From: Streptomyces sp. Isolate_45
Lineage (GTDB): Bacteria; Actinomycetota; Actinomycetes; Streptomycetales; Streptomycetaceae
Assembly (NCBI RefSeq): GCF_024721315.2
Contig: NZ_JANFAK020000074.1
Coordinates: 1 to 40,992 of the forward strand
Direction of reading: 5' to 3'
DNA: 40,992 bases
A model generated the notes under the pieces. The model ran no database searches, had not been told where the DNA came from, and worked only from the letters and a program-made list of their open reading frames with translations. The translations under genes were made by a program, and so were the position numbers. Below are positions 1 through 7,502 of this stretch, piece by piece (the stretch's first letter is position 1; each line of letters starts with the position of its first letter).

Positions 1-75
<75 letters not shown>

Positions 76-107
76 ACTGCCGTGTCCGGGCGCGGGGTCG
101 CGGGGGT

Positions 108-1115
108 TCAGTCCCGGGCGCGGCGGGCCAGGCCGAGCGCGTAGTCGGGCCACCACTCGCCGGCCCGCGGGCCGCCGCGGCAGGTGCCGTCCGACTCGCC
201 GGGCCGTTTGACCCACAGGTACGCGTCCACGAGCGGGTGGCCCGTCCGGTCGCTCGGCGGCGTGCCCAGGGCCCGGCCTGGCGGGTTGCACCAGGCCTGG
301 TTCCGGTCGCCGGGCAGGGGGCCGGCGCCGTTGCGGCCGGTGTCGATGACGAAGTGCTTGCCGCCGGTGGCCTTGGAGAGCCTCGCCCCGTACGCGCGGC
401 TCGGGGCGTCGGGCTGGAAGCCGGAGACGTTCAGGGCGAAGCCGTCGGCGCGGGCGAGGCCCGCCTTCTTCAGGGGCTCGACGAGGTCCGCCGGGTGCGG
501 GATCCACGCCGGGTTCCCGGCGTCCAGGTAGACCTTGGTGTTCTTGTTCCGCTTGAGCCGGTCGACGGCCTCGGCGAGCAGCCGGTAGCGCTCGGCGTGG
601 TGTTCGGCGCGGGTGCAGCCGACGACGAGGTGCGGGACGGCCTCCGGCTCCAGGACGACGAACGCCTTCGCCTCCCCGACGGCGTCGGCGACGGCTCCGG
701 TCCAGGCGCGGTAGGCGCGGGCGTCCGGGGCGCCGCCGGTCGCGGAGGGGCCGCAGCCGCGGTGCGGGATGTTGTGCGCGACGAGCACCAGGGTCCGCCC
801 CGCCGCCTTCGCGCCCGCACGGGCCCGGCGGACCTCCGGGGCCGGGTTCCCGGCCGGCACCCACAGGGCCAGCGGACGGTCGGAGATCCTGCGCAGGACC
901 TGGGCGTCACTGTTGCGGCCCAGGGCCTCCCAATCGGCGACCTGCCGGGCGGCGGCGCTCCGCGGGTCGACCCAGAACGGGGACCCGGCGGCCACGCCCG
1001 CCGCACCGGGCAGCCCCTCGGCGGGCGCGGAGCCGGAGGCGCAGCCGGCGGTGGCCGCGAGGAGCAGGACGAGCCCGAGGGCGGTGGCGGGGCGACGTCG
1101 GACGGCGACGGACAT
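108..1115 (-). CDS. GH6-like (cellulase family) lipoprotein with altered active-site residues
   Basis: A 335-residue protein with a basic start (MSVAVRRRP), a hydrophobic segment and a lipobox-like ATAGC ending at Cys25, so probably a lipid-anchored extracellular protein. The rest aligns by eye to glycoside hydrolase family 6 (beta-1,4-glucanases): NIPHRGCG (115-122), VLEPEAV (154-160), CNPPGRALG (276-284) and WVKRPGESDG (301-310). In active GH6 enzymes the first motif is normally RDC and the second EPD, and these aspartates act in proton transfer. Here they are Gly120 (GGC codon) and Glu158 (GAG codon), while the Asp of the GESDG motif is kept. Activity may therefore be weak, changed or lost. 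The start at 1115 is chosen over an upstream in-frame ATG at 1256 because GAGGAG lies just before it and the signal sequence follows. Substrate is unproven. Confidence 0.82.
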   Translation of the reverse strand: MSVAVRRRPATALGLVLLLAATAGCASGSAPAEGLPGAAGVAAGSPFWVDPRSAAARQVADWEALGRNSDAQVLRRISDRPLALWVPAGNPAPEVRRARAGAKAAGRTLVLVAHNIPHRGCGPSATGGAPDARAYRAWTGAVADAVGEAKAFVVLEPEAVPHLVVGCTRAEHHAERYRLLAEAVDRLKRNKNTKVYLDAGNPAWIPHPADLVEPLKKAGLARADGFALNVSGFQPDAPSRAYGARLSKATGGKHFVIDTGRNGAGPLPGDRNQAWCNPPGRALGTPPSDRTGHPLVDAYLWVKRPGESDGTCRGGPRAGEWWPDYALGLARRARD

Positions 1116-1164
1116 CCGGCTCCTCGGGGAGAAGGGGCGGTGGGGGGCGGGTCGCGGGGGAGCG

Positions 1165-1212
1165 GGTGCCTCGGCGGATCGGTGCCTCGGCGGACCGGCG
1201 CCTCCGCGGACC
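1165..1212. repeat. Three tandem copies of a 16-bp unit
   Basis: Units start at 1165, 1181 and 1197 and follow the form GGTGCCTCGGCGGATC, with one to three changes per copy. They lie upstream of the GH6-like gene in non-coding DNA. The unit is short and has no spacer, so it is minisatellite-like and not a CRISPR repeat. A role in expression of the minus-strand gene is possible but not shown. Confidence 0.7.
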
Positions 1213-1280
1213 GGGACATCGTGACATAGCGGACATCCGTCCCTCCCGTACGACACCGCGCGGGCGATCCGGGGCCGCCG

Positions 1281-1355
1281 GGCCGGGTGGCGACGGGCCG
1301 GGTGGCGACGGGCCGGATGACGACGGACCGGGTGGCGACGGGCCGGTTGACGAGG
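1281..1355. repeat. Five tandem copies of a 15-bp unit
   Basis: Units start at 1281, 1296, 1311, 1326 and 1341. The first two are identical (GGCCGGGTGGCGACG) and the others differ at one to five positions. The array lies between the stop of the ArsR-type gene and the upstream region of the GH6-like gene. The period is divisible by three and forward frames stay open, but no start site, codon pattern or homology supports a peptide. Probably a replication-slippage minisatellite. Confidence 0.75.
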
Positions 1356-1401
1356 GGTCAGGTCGAGGCGTGCGGTGCGGGCGGGCGCGGGCGCCGTCGG
1401 A

Positions 1402-2397
1402 TCACGCGGCGGTCGTGCCCCCGATCAGGGCTATGGCCAACGGGGTCCGTTCGTAGAGGACCTGGTGCCCGTGGCGGGAGGGGATCAGCAGGCCCGCCGC
1501 CCGGAGCGCCTTGAGGTGCGCCGACACCGTCGAGGGGGCCAGCCCGAGCCGCCGCGCGAGGGTCGTCGTCGAGGCGGGCTCGCGCAACGCGCACAGCACG
1601 TCCGCGCGGCCCCGCCCCAGCAGCCCGGCCAGCGCCTGCGGGACCGGACCGTCCGAGGCCGTCCACAGCGCGCCGATGCCGCGCGCCGGGTACACCAGGG
1701 TCGGTTGCCAGGGCGGGTCGTAGCCTCCGACCACGTCCGGCCACACGAACGCGCTCGGCATCAGCAGCAGCCCCTGACCGCCGGCTTCGCGGTCGTGGTG
1801 ACCGGGGCGCTCGATGGTCAGGGTGGAACCCCCGCCGTCCCACCGCAGATCGGGGTGCAGGCCGTCGAACATGGCCGCCAGCCCGCCCGCGGCCAGCCGC
1901 CGGGAGTGGAACAGGATGTCCGCCTCCAACAGGGCCCGCAGCCGCGGCCAGTGCGGGGCGACCAGGGCATGCCAGGCCGCCTCCGTCAGATCGGCGAGTT
2001 CCCGCACGGCCCGCGCGGGATCGGCCAGCATCCGCCGGCCGATGTCGCTCTCCAACGCGCCCGGGGTGCAGACCAGCGACCGGCGCAGGTCCTCCCGGGC
2101 CGCCTCCGGGTCGGCCGCCCGTACCCGGGCCATCTCCTCCTCGAAGGTCACCGAGGGGCCGAGCGGCGGCGGGCTCAGCAGGTCCGGGTGGTGCCCGGCG
2201 CGCGGCATCAGCAGCCACAGCGGCCGCAGGTCCAGCCCGGCCGCGGCGTCCCGGATCCGGCTCAGCCACGGCAGGTGGTACGCCTGCCGGCTCCGCCTCA
2301 GCAGCACCCGCACCGCCTCCTGGGTCTCCCAGCGCGGCGAGACCGCGAACCGGCAGCGGAGCAGGTCGGCCGCCCCGAAGCGGTAGTGGTACCCCAT
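1402..2397 (-). CDS. ArsR-type winged-helix transcriptional regulator (DUF5937-like N-terminus)
   Basis: A 331-residue protein. The last 55 residues hold a clear winged helix-turn-helix: STTTLARRLGLAPSTVSAHL followed by KALRAAGLL and a wing (SRHGHQVLYERTPLA), as in ArsR/SmtB regulators. The long N-terminal part (MGYHYRFGAADLLRCRFAVSPRWE) matches what I recall of the DUF5937 domain fused to such HTHs in actinomycetes and could sense a ligand. There is no obvious metal-binding cysteine pair. The start at 2397 is preceded by GGGAGGG, whereas the longer open frame upstream runs into the divergent gene. It is divergent from an MFS exporter with a palindrome between them, the usual layout of a local repressor of an efflux gene. 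Confidence 0.88.
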   Translation of the reverse strand: MGYHYRFGAADLLRCRFAVSPRWETQEAVRVLLRRSRQAYHLPWLSRIRDAAAGLDLRPLWLLMPRAGHHPDLLSPPPLGPSVTFEEEMARVRAADPEAAREDLRRSLVCTPGALESDIGRRMLADPARAVRELADLTEAAWHALVAPHWPRLRALLEADILFHSRRLAAGGLAAMFDGLHPDLRWDGGGSTLTIERPGHHDREAGGQGLLLMPSAFVWPDVVGGYDPPWQPTLVYPARGIGALWTASDGPVPQALAGLLGRGRADVLCALREPASTTTLARRLGLAPSTVSAHLKALRAAGLLIPSRHGHQVLYERTPLAIALIGGTTAA

Positions 2398-2452
2398 GGA
2401 CGTGCCCTCCCGAACGCCACCCCCGGCCCGCGGATTCGCCCGGGGACGAATC

Positions 2453-2470
2453 CCTACGCCGCAGCGTAGG
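2453..2470. promoter_or_regulatory. Operator-like palindrome between ArsR-type regulator and MFS gene
   Basis: The sequence CCTACGCcgcaGCGTAGG has two perfect 7-bp arms around a 4-base spacer. It sits 56 bases from the regulator start and 21 bases before the MFS start. A possible -10 box for the MFS gene, TAGGTT (2467-2472), overlaps the right arm, so bound repressor would block it. This is inferred from position and symmetry only. Confidence 0.6.
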
Positions 2471-2490
2471 TTCCGGCCAGGGTGGCCGCC

Positions 2491-3759
2491 ATGACATCCA
2501 CGTCCCTCGACCGGGGCGGCGCCGGCTCCCCGAGCCCTCCCGCACCGGAGGGCGCGGGCTACCGCGGGGTCTTCCGGGTCCGGGAGTTCCGTACGGTCTT
2601 CGCCGCGCACCTGCTGTCCCTGCTCGGCGTCGTCGTCGCCGAGATCGCCCTCACCGTCCTCGTCTACCGCGCCACCGGCTCACCCCTGATGAGCGCCCTC
2701 ACCTTCGCCCTCGGCTTCCTGCCCTACGCCCTCGGCGGCACCCTCCTCGCCGGACTCGCCGACCGGCTGCCCGCCCGCCGCCTGCTCGTCACCTGCGACC
2801 TGTTGTGCGCCGCCTGCGCCGCCGCCATGGTCTGGCCGGGAACCCCCGTCGCGGGGCTGCTCGTACTGCGCTGCGCCATGGCCTTCGTCGCACCGCTCTT
2901 CCAGGGCGCGCGCAGCGCCTCGCTCGCCGACATCCTCGGCTCCGGCGAGGCCTTCGTCCTCGGCCGGTCCCTGCTGCGCATGGTCTCCCAGAGCGCCCAA
3001 CTCGTCGGGTTCGGCCTCGGCGGACTGCTGCTCACCCTCCTCGCGCCGCGCGGCGCGATAGCGCTGACCGCCGCCGGGTTCCTGGCCTCCGCGCTGCTGC
3101 TGCGATTCGGTACGCGGGCCAGGCCCGCCCGCGCCCCGGGCGCCGCGGCCGCCCCGACCGGCGGCCTGCGGGTGCTGCTCGGGGACCGGCGGTTGCGCGC
3201 GCTCACCCTGTTGTTCTGGCTGCCGCCCGCCTTCGTCGTCGTACCCGAGGCGCTGCTCACCCCCTACGCCGACGGGATCGGCGCCGGCACCGTCACCCTC
3301 GGGATCCTCATGTGCGCCCTGCCCGTCGGCACCGTCGCGGGGGAGGTCTGGGCGGGCTCCGCCCTCACCGCACGAACGCGTTCGCGGATCGTGGCGCCGT
3401 TGGCCGCCCTCGCCCCGCTCCCGCTCCTCGTCTACGTCGTCCGGCCGGCCGCCCCCGTCGTCCTCGGGGCGCTGCTCCTGGCCGGGTTGGCCCAGGCGTA
3501 CACCCTCGGCCTCGACCGGATGTTCGTCGACGCCGTACCCGAGGAGGCGCGCGGCCGTGCGATGACCCTGCTCGGGACCGGCATGATGACCTTCCAGGGC
3601 GTCGGCATGGCCCTGGCCGGTCTGGCGGCCGAGTTCTTCCCGGTGCACGCGGTCGTCACCGGTGCGGCTGTCCTCGGGGCGGCCGTCGTCCTCATGCTCC
3701 TCGCCGCGCTGCGCGCGGCCGGGCGGCCGAGGGGTGAGACGGGGCCGGGCACCAAATGA
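2491..3759 (+). CDS. MFS transporter (putative drug or metabolite exporter)
   Basis: A 422-residue integral membrane protein with about 12 hydrophobic segments, beginning near FAAHLLSLLGVVVAEIALTV. The loop LADRLPARRLL after the second segment fits the MFS D-R-x-x-R signature between helices 2 and 3. The layout is that of the EntS-like/MFS_3 exporters common in Streptomyces. Substrate cannot be told. A GTG three codons upstream (2482) is an alternative start; ATG 2491 has AGGG at a better distance. It is transcribed away from the ArsR-type gene and probably controlled by it. A MarR gene follows 21 bases after the stop. Confidence 0.87.
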   Translation: MTSTSLDRGGAGSPSPPAPEGAGYRGVFRVREFRTVFAAHLLSLLGVVVAEIALTVLVYRATGSPLMSALTFALGFLPYALGGTLLAGLADRLPARRLLVTCDLLCAACAAAMVWPGTPVAGLLVLRCAMAFVAPLFQGARSASLADILGSGEAFVLGRSLLRMVSQSAQLVGFGLGGLLLTLLAPRGAIALTAAGFLASALLLRFGTRARPARAPGAAAAPTGGLRVLLGDRRLRALTLLFWLPPAFVVVPEALLTPYADGIGAGTVTLGILMCALPVGTVAGEVWAGSALTARTRSRIVAPLAALAPLPLLVYVVRPAAPVVLGALLLAGLAQAYTLGLDRMFVDAVPEEARGRAMTLLGTGMMTFQGVGMALAGLAAEFFPVHAVVTGAAVLGAAVVLMLLAALRAAGRPRGETGPGTK

Positions 3760-3780
3760 CCGCCCGGTAGGGTCTGGTGG

Positions 3781-4290
3781 ATGCCGAAGCCGCTCAGTCT
3801 CCCCTTCGACCCCATCGCCCGCGCCGACGAACTCTGGCAGCAGCGCTGGGGGCCGGTGCCGTCGATGGCCGCGATCACCTCCATCATGCGCGCGCACCAG
3901 ATCCTGCTCGGCGAGGTCGACGCGGTGGTGAAGCCGTACGGACTGACCTTCGCGCGCTACGAGGCGCTCGTGCTCCTCACCTTCTCCCAGGCCGGCGAGC
4001 TGACGATGTCGAAGATCGGCGAGCGCCTGATGGTCCACCCGACCTCGGTGACGAACACCGTGGACCGGCTGATGGCGGCCGGGCTGGTGGCCAAGCGCCC
4101 CAACCCGCACGACGGGCGCGGCACGCTCGCCTCCATCACGGAGAAGGGCCGCGAGGTCGTCGAGGCGGCGACGAAGGACCTGATGGAGATCGAGTTCGGG
4201 CTCGGCGCCTACGACGCGGAGGAGTGCGCGGAGATCTTCGCGCTGCTCCGCCCGCTGCGGGTGGCCGCCGCCGACTTCGAGGAGGCGTAG
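3781..4290 (+). CDS. MarR-family transcriptional regulator
   Basis: A 169-residue protein with the MarR fold. A helical N-terminal dimerisation part (about 1-60) precedes a winged helix-turn-helix: LTMSKIGERLMVHPTSVTNT, the recognition stretch VDRLMAAGLVAKR, and the wing with the family-typical basic DGRG. It ends with a helical tail. Targets are unknown. The gene is followed at 100 bases by a DUF3817 gene and then icmA, whose promoter carries a perfect palindrome of the kind MarR dimers bind, so it is a candidate regulator of that promoter. The TetR gene at 6641-7279 is the other nearby candidate. Confidence 0.92.
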   Translation: MPKPLSLPFDPIARADELWQQRWGPVPSMAAITSIMRAHQILLGEVDAVVKPYGLTFARYEALVLLTFSQAGELTMSKIGERLMVHPTSVTNTVDRLMAAGLVAKRPNPHDGRGTLASITEKGREVVEAATKDLMEIEFGLGAYDAEECAEIFALLRPLRVAAADFEEA

Positions 4291-4292
4291 GC

Positions 4293-4314
4293 GGTCCGGA
4301 TCCCGGTCCGGACC
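4293..4314 (+). terminator. Weak stem-loop after the MarR gene
   Basis: GGTCCGG (4293-4299) pairs with CCGGACC (4308-4314) around an 8-base loop, directly after the MarR stop. Only 7 bp and no T tract, so it may be an attenuator or chance in high-GC DNA. Confidence 0.35.
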
Positions 4315-4388
4315 GGGAGCCGCGCTCCTCCTCCCGGAGCCGGGGCCCGCGTCAAGATCGAGCAAAACGGACGGTTAGGCTCGTCGGC

Positions 4389-4718
4389 ATGAAACGAAGC
4401 GTGCTGACCCGCTACCGCGTCATGGCCTACGTGACCGCGGTCATGCTCCTGATCCTCTGCGCCTGCATGGTGGCCAAGTACGGCTTCGACACCGGTGCCG
4501 ACCTGACCTTCGCGGTCTCCCAGGCACACGGCGTGCTCTTCATGATCTACCTGGTCTTCGCCTTCGACCTGGGCTCCAAGGCCAGGTGGCCCTTCGGCAA
4601 GCTGCTGTGGGTGCTGGTGAGCGGCACGATCCCGCTGGTCGCGTTCTTCGTCGAGCGCAAGGTCCGCGCCGAGATCGAGCCGCTGGTCATCGGCGGTCCC
4701 GCCACCGCGAAGGCCTAG
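4389..4718 (+). CDS. DUF3817 small integral membrane protein
   Basis: A 109-residue protein with three hydrophobic segments: VMAYVTAVMLLILCACMVAK (about 11-30), SQAHGVLFMIYLVFAF (about 45-60) and LLWVLVSGTIPLVAFFVE (about 72-89). A conserved-looking His lies in the second, and a charged tail starts at ERKVRAEIE. This matches the DUF3817 family of actinobacterial membrane proteins, which has no established function. It lies between the MarR gene and icmA and ends before a strong stem-loop, so it is probably transcribed alone or with the MarR gene and not with icmA. Confidence 0.88.
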   Translation: MKRSVLTRYRVMAYVTAVMLLILCACMVAKYGFDTGADLTFAVSQAHGVLFMIYLVFAFDLGSKARWPFGKLLWVLVSGTIPLVAFFVERKVRAEIEPLVIGGPATAKA

Positions 4719-4741
4719 CGCGCGGCCCGGTCCGGGCTTGA

Positions 4742-4777
4742 GGAAATCCACCCCCGGGGGAGTCCCCGGGGGTTTCC
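4742..4777 (+). terminator. Stem-loop terminator after the DUF3817 gene
   Basis: CCCCCGGGG (4751-4759) pairs perfectly with CCCCGGGGG (4764-4772) around a 4-base loop, and flanking GGAAA/TTTCC can extend the stem past a bulge. It ends 8 bases before the icmA promoter palindrome and should insulate icmA from upstream transcription. Streptomyces terminators commonly lack a U tract. Confidence 0.7.
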
Positions 4778-4779
4778 CA

Positions 4780-4809
4780 TCGACATTTACTAGGACGTCC
4801 TAGTAAATT
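4780..4809 (+). promoter_or_regulatory. icmA promoter with 24-bp perfect palindrome (leaderless)
   Basis: A perfect inverted repeat covers 4785-4808: ATTTACTAGGAC followed immediately by its reverse complement. A -35-like TCGACA (4780-4785) and a -10-like TAAATT (4804-4809) are 18 bases apart, so the palindrome fills the core promoter. From this -10 box transcription would begin at about 4817, the A of the chosen icmA ATG, which has no Shine-Dalgarno sequence. This fits a leaderless mRNA. The palindrome is the likely operator of a dimeric repressor of the MarR or TetR type. Confidence 0.7.
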
Positions 4810-4816
4810 CATGGGT

Positions 4817-6517
4817 ATGGACGCTGACGTCATCGAGGAGGGCCGCCGTCGCTGGCAGGCCCGGTACGACAAGGCCCGCAAGCGCGAGGCCGATTTCACG
4901 ACGCTCTCCGGAGATGACGTCGACCCCGTCTACGGCCCCCGGCCCGGTGACTCGTACGAGGGGTTCGAGCGCATCGGCTGGCCGGGGGAGTACCCCTTCA
5001 CCCGCGGGCTGCACGCCACCGGCTACCGCGGCCGGACCTGGACCATCCGGCAGTTCGCCGGATTCGGCAACGCCGAGCAGACCAACGAGCGCTACAAGAT
5101 GATCCTGGCCGCCGGTGGCGGCGGGCTCTCCGTCGCCTTCGACATGCCCACCCTCATGGGCCGGGACTCGGACGACCCCCGGGCCCTGGGCGAGGTCGGG
5201 CACTGCGGCGTCGCCATCGACTCCGCCGCCGACATGGAGGTCCTGTTCAAGGACATCCCGCTCGGCGACGTCACCACCTCCATGACCATCAGCGGGCCGG
5301 CCGTCCCCGCCTTCTGCATGTACCTCGTCGCCGCCGAGCGCCAGGGCGTCGACCCCGCCGTGCTCAACGGCACGCTCCAGACCGACATCTTCAAGGAGTA
5401 CATCGCCCAGAAGGAGTGGCTCTTCGAACCCGAGCCGCACCTGCGCCTCATCGGCGACCTCATGGAGTACTGCGCGAACGGCATCCCGGCCTACAAGCCG
5501 CTGTCCGTCTCGGGCTACCACATCCGCGAGGCCGGGGCGACGGCCGCCCAGGAGCTCGCCTACACCCTGGCCGACGGCTTCGGGTACGTGGAGCTCGGGC
5601 TCTCCCGCGGTCTGGACGTCGACCACTTCGCCTCCGGCCTGTCCTTCTTCTTCGACGCGCACCTCGACTTCTTCGAGGAGATCGCCAAGTTCCGCGCGGC
5701 CCGCCGGATCTGGGCCCGTTGGATGAAGGAGGTCTACGGGGCCAAGTCCGACAAGACCATGTGGCTGCGCTTCCACACCCAGACCGCCGGTGTCTCCCTC
5801 ACCGCGCAGCAGCCGTACAACAACGTCGTGCGCACCGCGGTCGAAGCCCTCGCGGCCGTGCTCGGAGGCACCAACTCCCTCCACACCAACGCCCTCGACG
5901 AGACCCTCGCGCTGCCGAGCGAGCAGGCCGCCGAGATCGCCCTGCGCACGCAGCAGGTGCTGATGGAGGAGACCGGCGTGGCCAACGTGGCCGACCCGCT
6001 GGGCGGTTCCTGGTACGTCGAGCAGCTCACCGACCGCATCGAGGCGGACGCCGAGAAGATCTTCGAGCAGATCAAGGAGCGCGGCCTGCGCGCCCACCCG
6101 GACGGGCAGCACCCCATCGGGCCGATCACCTCGGGCATCCTGCGCGGCATCGAGGACGGCTGGTTCACCGGCGAGATCGCCGAATCGGCCTTCCAGTACC
6201 AGCGGTCCCTGGAGAAGGGCGACAAGCGGGTAGTCGGCGTCAACGTGCACCACGGTTCGGTCACCGGCGACCTGGAGATCCTCCGCGTCAGCCACGAGGT
6301 GGAGACCGTCCAGGTGCGCGAGCTTGCCGAGCGCAAGGCCCGCCGCGACGACGCGAAGGTGACGGCGGCGCTGAAGGCCATGCTGGAAGCCGCCCGCGAC
6401 GGCTCGAACATGATCCCGGCCATGCTGGACGCGGTGCGCGCCGAGGCGACGATGGGCGAGATCTGCAACGTGCTCCGCGACGAGTGGGGCACCTACACCG
6501 AGCCGCCCGGCTTCTGA
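4817..6517 (+). CDS. icmA: Isobutyryl-CoA mutase large subunit (IcmA-type acyl-CoA mutase)
   Basis: A 566-residue protein of the coenzyme-B12-dependent methylmalonyl-CoA mutase large-subunit family (TIM barrel for substrate). Two residues point to isobutyryl-CoA over methylmalonyl-CoA. Phe80 in TIRQFAGFG is Tyr89 in methylmalonyl-CoA mutase, and Gln198 in FKEYIAQKEW replaces Arg207, which holds the substrate carboxylate. With the start at 4817 the numbering equals that known for S. cinnamonensis IcmA (566 residues); ATG 4811 would add two residues. The B12-binding domain (DxHxxG) is absent, as expected, since IcmB supplies it, but no icmB is in this window. The enzyme links valine catabolism to butyryl-CoA supply, including polyketide precursors. 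A strong terminator follows. Confidence 0.93.
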   Translation: MDADVIEEGRRRWQARYDKARKREADFTTLSGDDVDPVYGPRPGDSYEGFERIGWPGEYPFTRGLHATGYRGRTWTIRQFAGFGNAEQTNERYKMILAAGGGGLSVAFDMPTLMGRDSDDPRALGEVGHCGVAIDSAADMEVLFKDIPLGDVTTSMTISGPAVPAFCMYLVAAERQGVDPAVLNGTLQTDIFKEYIAQKEWLFEPEPHLRLIGDLMEYCANGIPAYKPLSVSGYHIREAGATAAQELAYTLADGFGYVELGLSRGLDVDHFASGLSFFFDAHLDFFEEIAKFRAARRIWARWMKEVYGAKSDKTMWLRFHTQTAGVSLTAQQPYNNVVRTAVEALAAVLGGTNSLHTNALDETLALPSEQAAEIALRTQQVLMEETGVANVADPLGGSWYVEQLTDRIEADAEKIFEQIKERGLRAHPDGQHPIGPITSGILRGIEDGWFTGEIAESAFQYQRSLEKGDKRVVGVNVHHGSVTGDLEILRVSHEVETVQVRELAERKARRDDAKVTAALKAMLEAARDGSNMIPAMLDAVRAEATMGEICNVLRDEWGTYTEPPGF

Positions 6518-6529
6518 TCCCGGCTCGAC

Positions 6530-6573
6530 GGGCCGGTCGTGGCACGCCCTCGCGGCGAGGCCACGACCGGCCC
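6530..6573 (+). terminator. Bidirectional terminator between icmA and TetR gene
   Basis: GGGCCGGTCGTGG (6530-6542) pairs with CCACGACCGGCCC (6561-6573). The loop holds a second small stem (CCTCG/CGAGG). It lies between converging genes and can serve both. Confidence 0.85.
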
Positions 6574-6640
6574 TTCCGTTTCCCGGGGCCGGGCCGGACC
6601 GGGCCGCGGCCGCGGTCGGAGCGGGCGGGTCGCCCCGGGC

Positions 6641-7279
6641 TCAGGACCGGTCCACGCCCTGGAGGCCGTGCATCAGCAGGGTGGTGAAGGCGGATACCCA
6701 CACCTCGTCCACCGGTTCGGCGCTCACCAGCGCCCGGTGGACCACCGTGCCCGCGATCACGTCGAAGATCAGGTCCGTGGTGTGGGCGGCGACGGACTCG
6801 TCCTCCTCGTACGGAAGTTCCCCACGGGCCTGGGCCCGCTCGCGGCCCAGTACGACGAGACGTTTCTGCCGGTCCACGATCGCCGAGCGGATCCGGTCGC
6901 GCAGGGCCTCGTCCCGGGTGGACTCGGCCACGACCGCCATCAGCGCGGTACGGGCCTCGGGTCGGCGCAGCAACTGGGCGAACTGGAGCACCACGTGCTC
7001 GATGTCGGCTTCGAGCGAACCGCGGTCGGGGAGCTCCAGCGCGTCGAAGAGCTCCGCGACCGCGTCCACGACCAACTCGTTCTTGCCCGCCCAGCGCCGG
7101 TACAGGGTGGTCTTGGCGACGCCCGCGCGGGCCGACACGTCGCCCATCGTCAGCTTCGACCAGCCCAGGTCGACCAGCGCGTCCCGCGTCGCCGCGAGGA
7201 TCGCGGCGTCCGCAGCGACGCTGCGGGGCCGGCCGGTGCGGCCGTGCGGGGAGCTGGAGCCGGGGCAGGGGTTGCGCAT
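6641..7279 (-). CDS. TetR-family transcriptional regulator
   Basis: A 212-residue protein with the N-terminal TetR/AcrR helix-turn-helix: AAILAATRDALVDLGWSKLT, then MGDVSARAGVAKTTLYRRWA and GKNELVVDAV. The C-terminal all-helical part (about 90-212) is the ligand and dimer domain, with no identifiable ligand signature. An in-frame ATG at 7291 is an alternative start; neither has a good ribosome site. It is divergent from the thioredoxin-TPR gene, and a 9-bp-arm palindrome lies in the shared region, which suggests autorepression. It converges with icmA and is one of two candidates for the regulator of the icmA palindrome. Confidence 0.9.
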   Translation of the reverse strand: MRNPCPGSSSPHGRTGRPRSVAADAAILAATRDALVDLGWSKLTMGDVSARAGVAKTTLYRRWAGKNELVVDAVAELFDALELPDRGSLEADIEHVVLQFAQLLRRPEARTALMAVVAESTRDEALRDRIRSAIVDRQKRLVVLGRERAQARGELPYEEDESVAAHTTDLIFDVIAGTVVHRALVSAEPVDEVWVSAFTTLLMHGLQGVDRS

Positions 7280-7365
7280 GGCCGAGACCATACCCGCCGG
7301 TAGGGGAACCGTCGGGGGGCCTTTCGCTGTGGTTCAGATCACGGGGCGCCGCGGGCTCCGGCGAG

Positions 7366-7388
7366 TTACGCTACGGCTCGTAGCGTAA
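7366..7388. promoter_or_regulatory. TetR-type operator candidate
   Basis: TTACGCTAC (7366-7374) and its exact reverse complement GTAGCGTAA (7380-7388) flank a 5-base spacer. The site is 87 bases from the TetR start and 114 bases from the thioredoxin-TPR start. Length and spacing fit TetR-family operators. Confidence 0.65.
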
Positions 7389-7502
7389 GAGCGACAACCA
7401 CGCGAAGAGCTACTGGTGCCGGGTGGGGACCCGGCGCCGCATTTCACGACGATCTTTCGGGATCTTTTTCGTCGGCGCGCGCACTCGGGGGAGGATGTAC
7501 GC

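Noticed and set aside
1281..1355. Repeat array considered as CRISPR
   Set aside because: Units of 15 bp are directly adjacent with no unique spacers, and no cas genes are near.
2680..4365. 561-codon minus frame across the MFS and MarR genes
   Set aside because: It spans two well-supported plus-strand genes and is made of charged low-complexity sequence.
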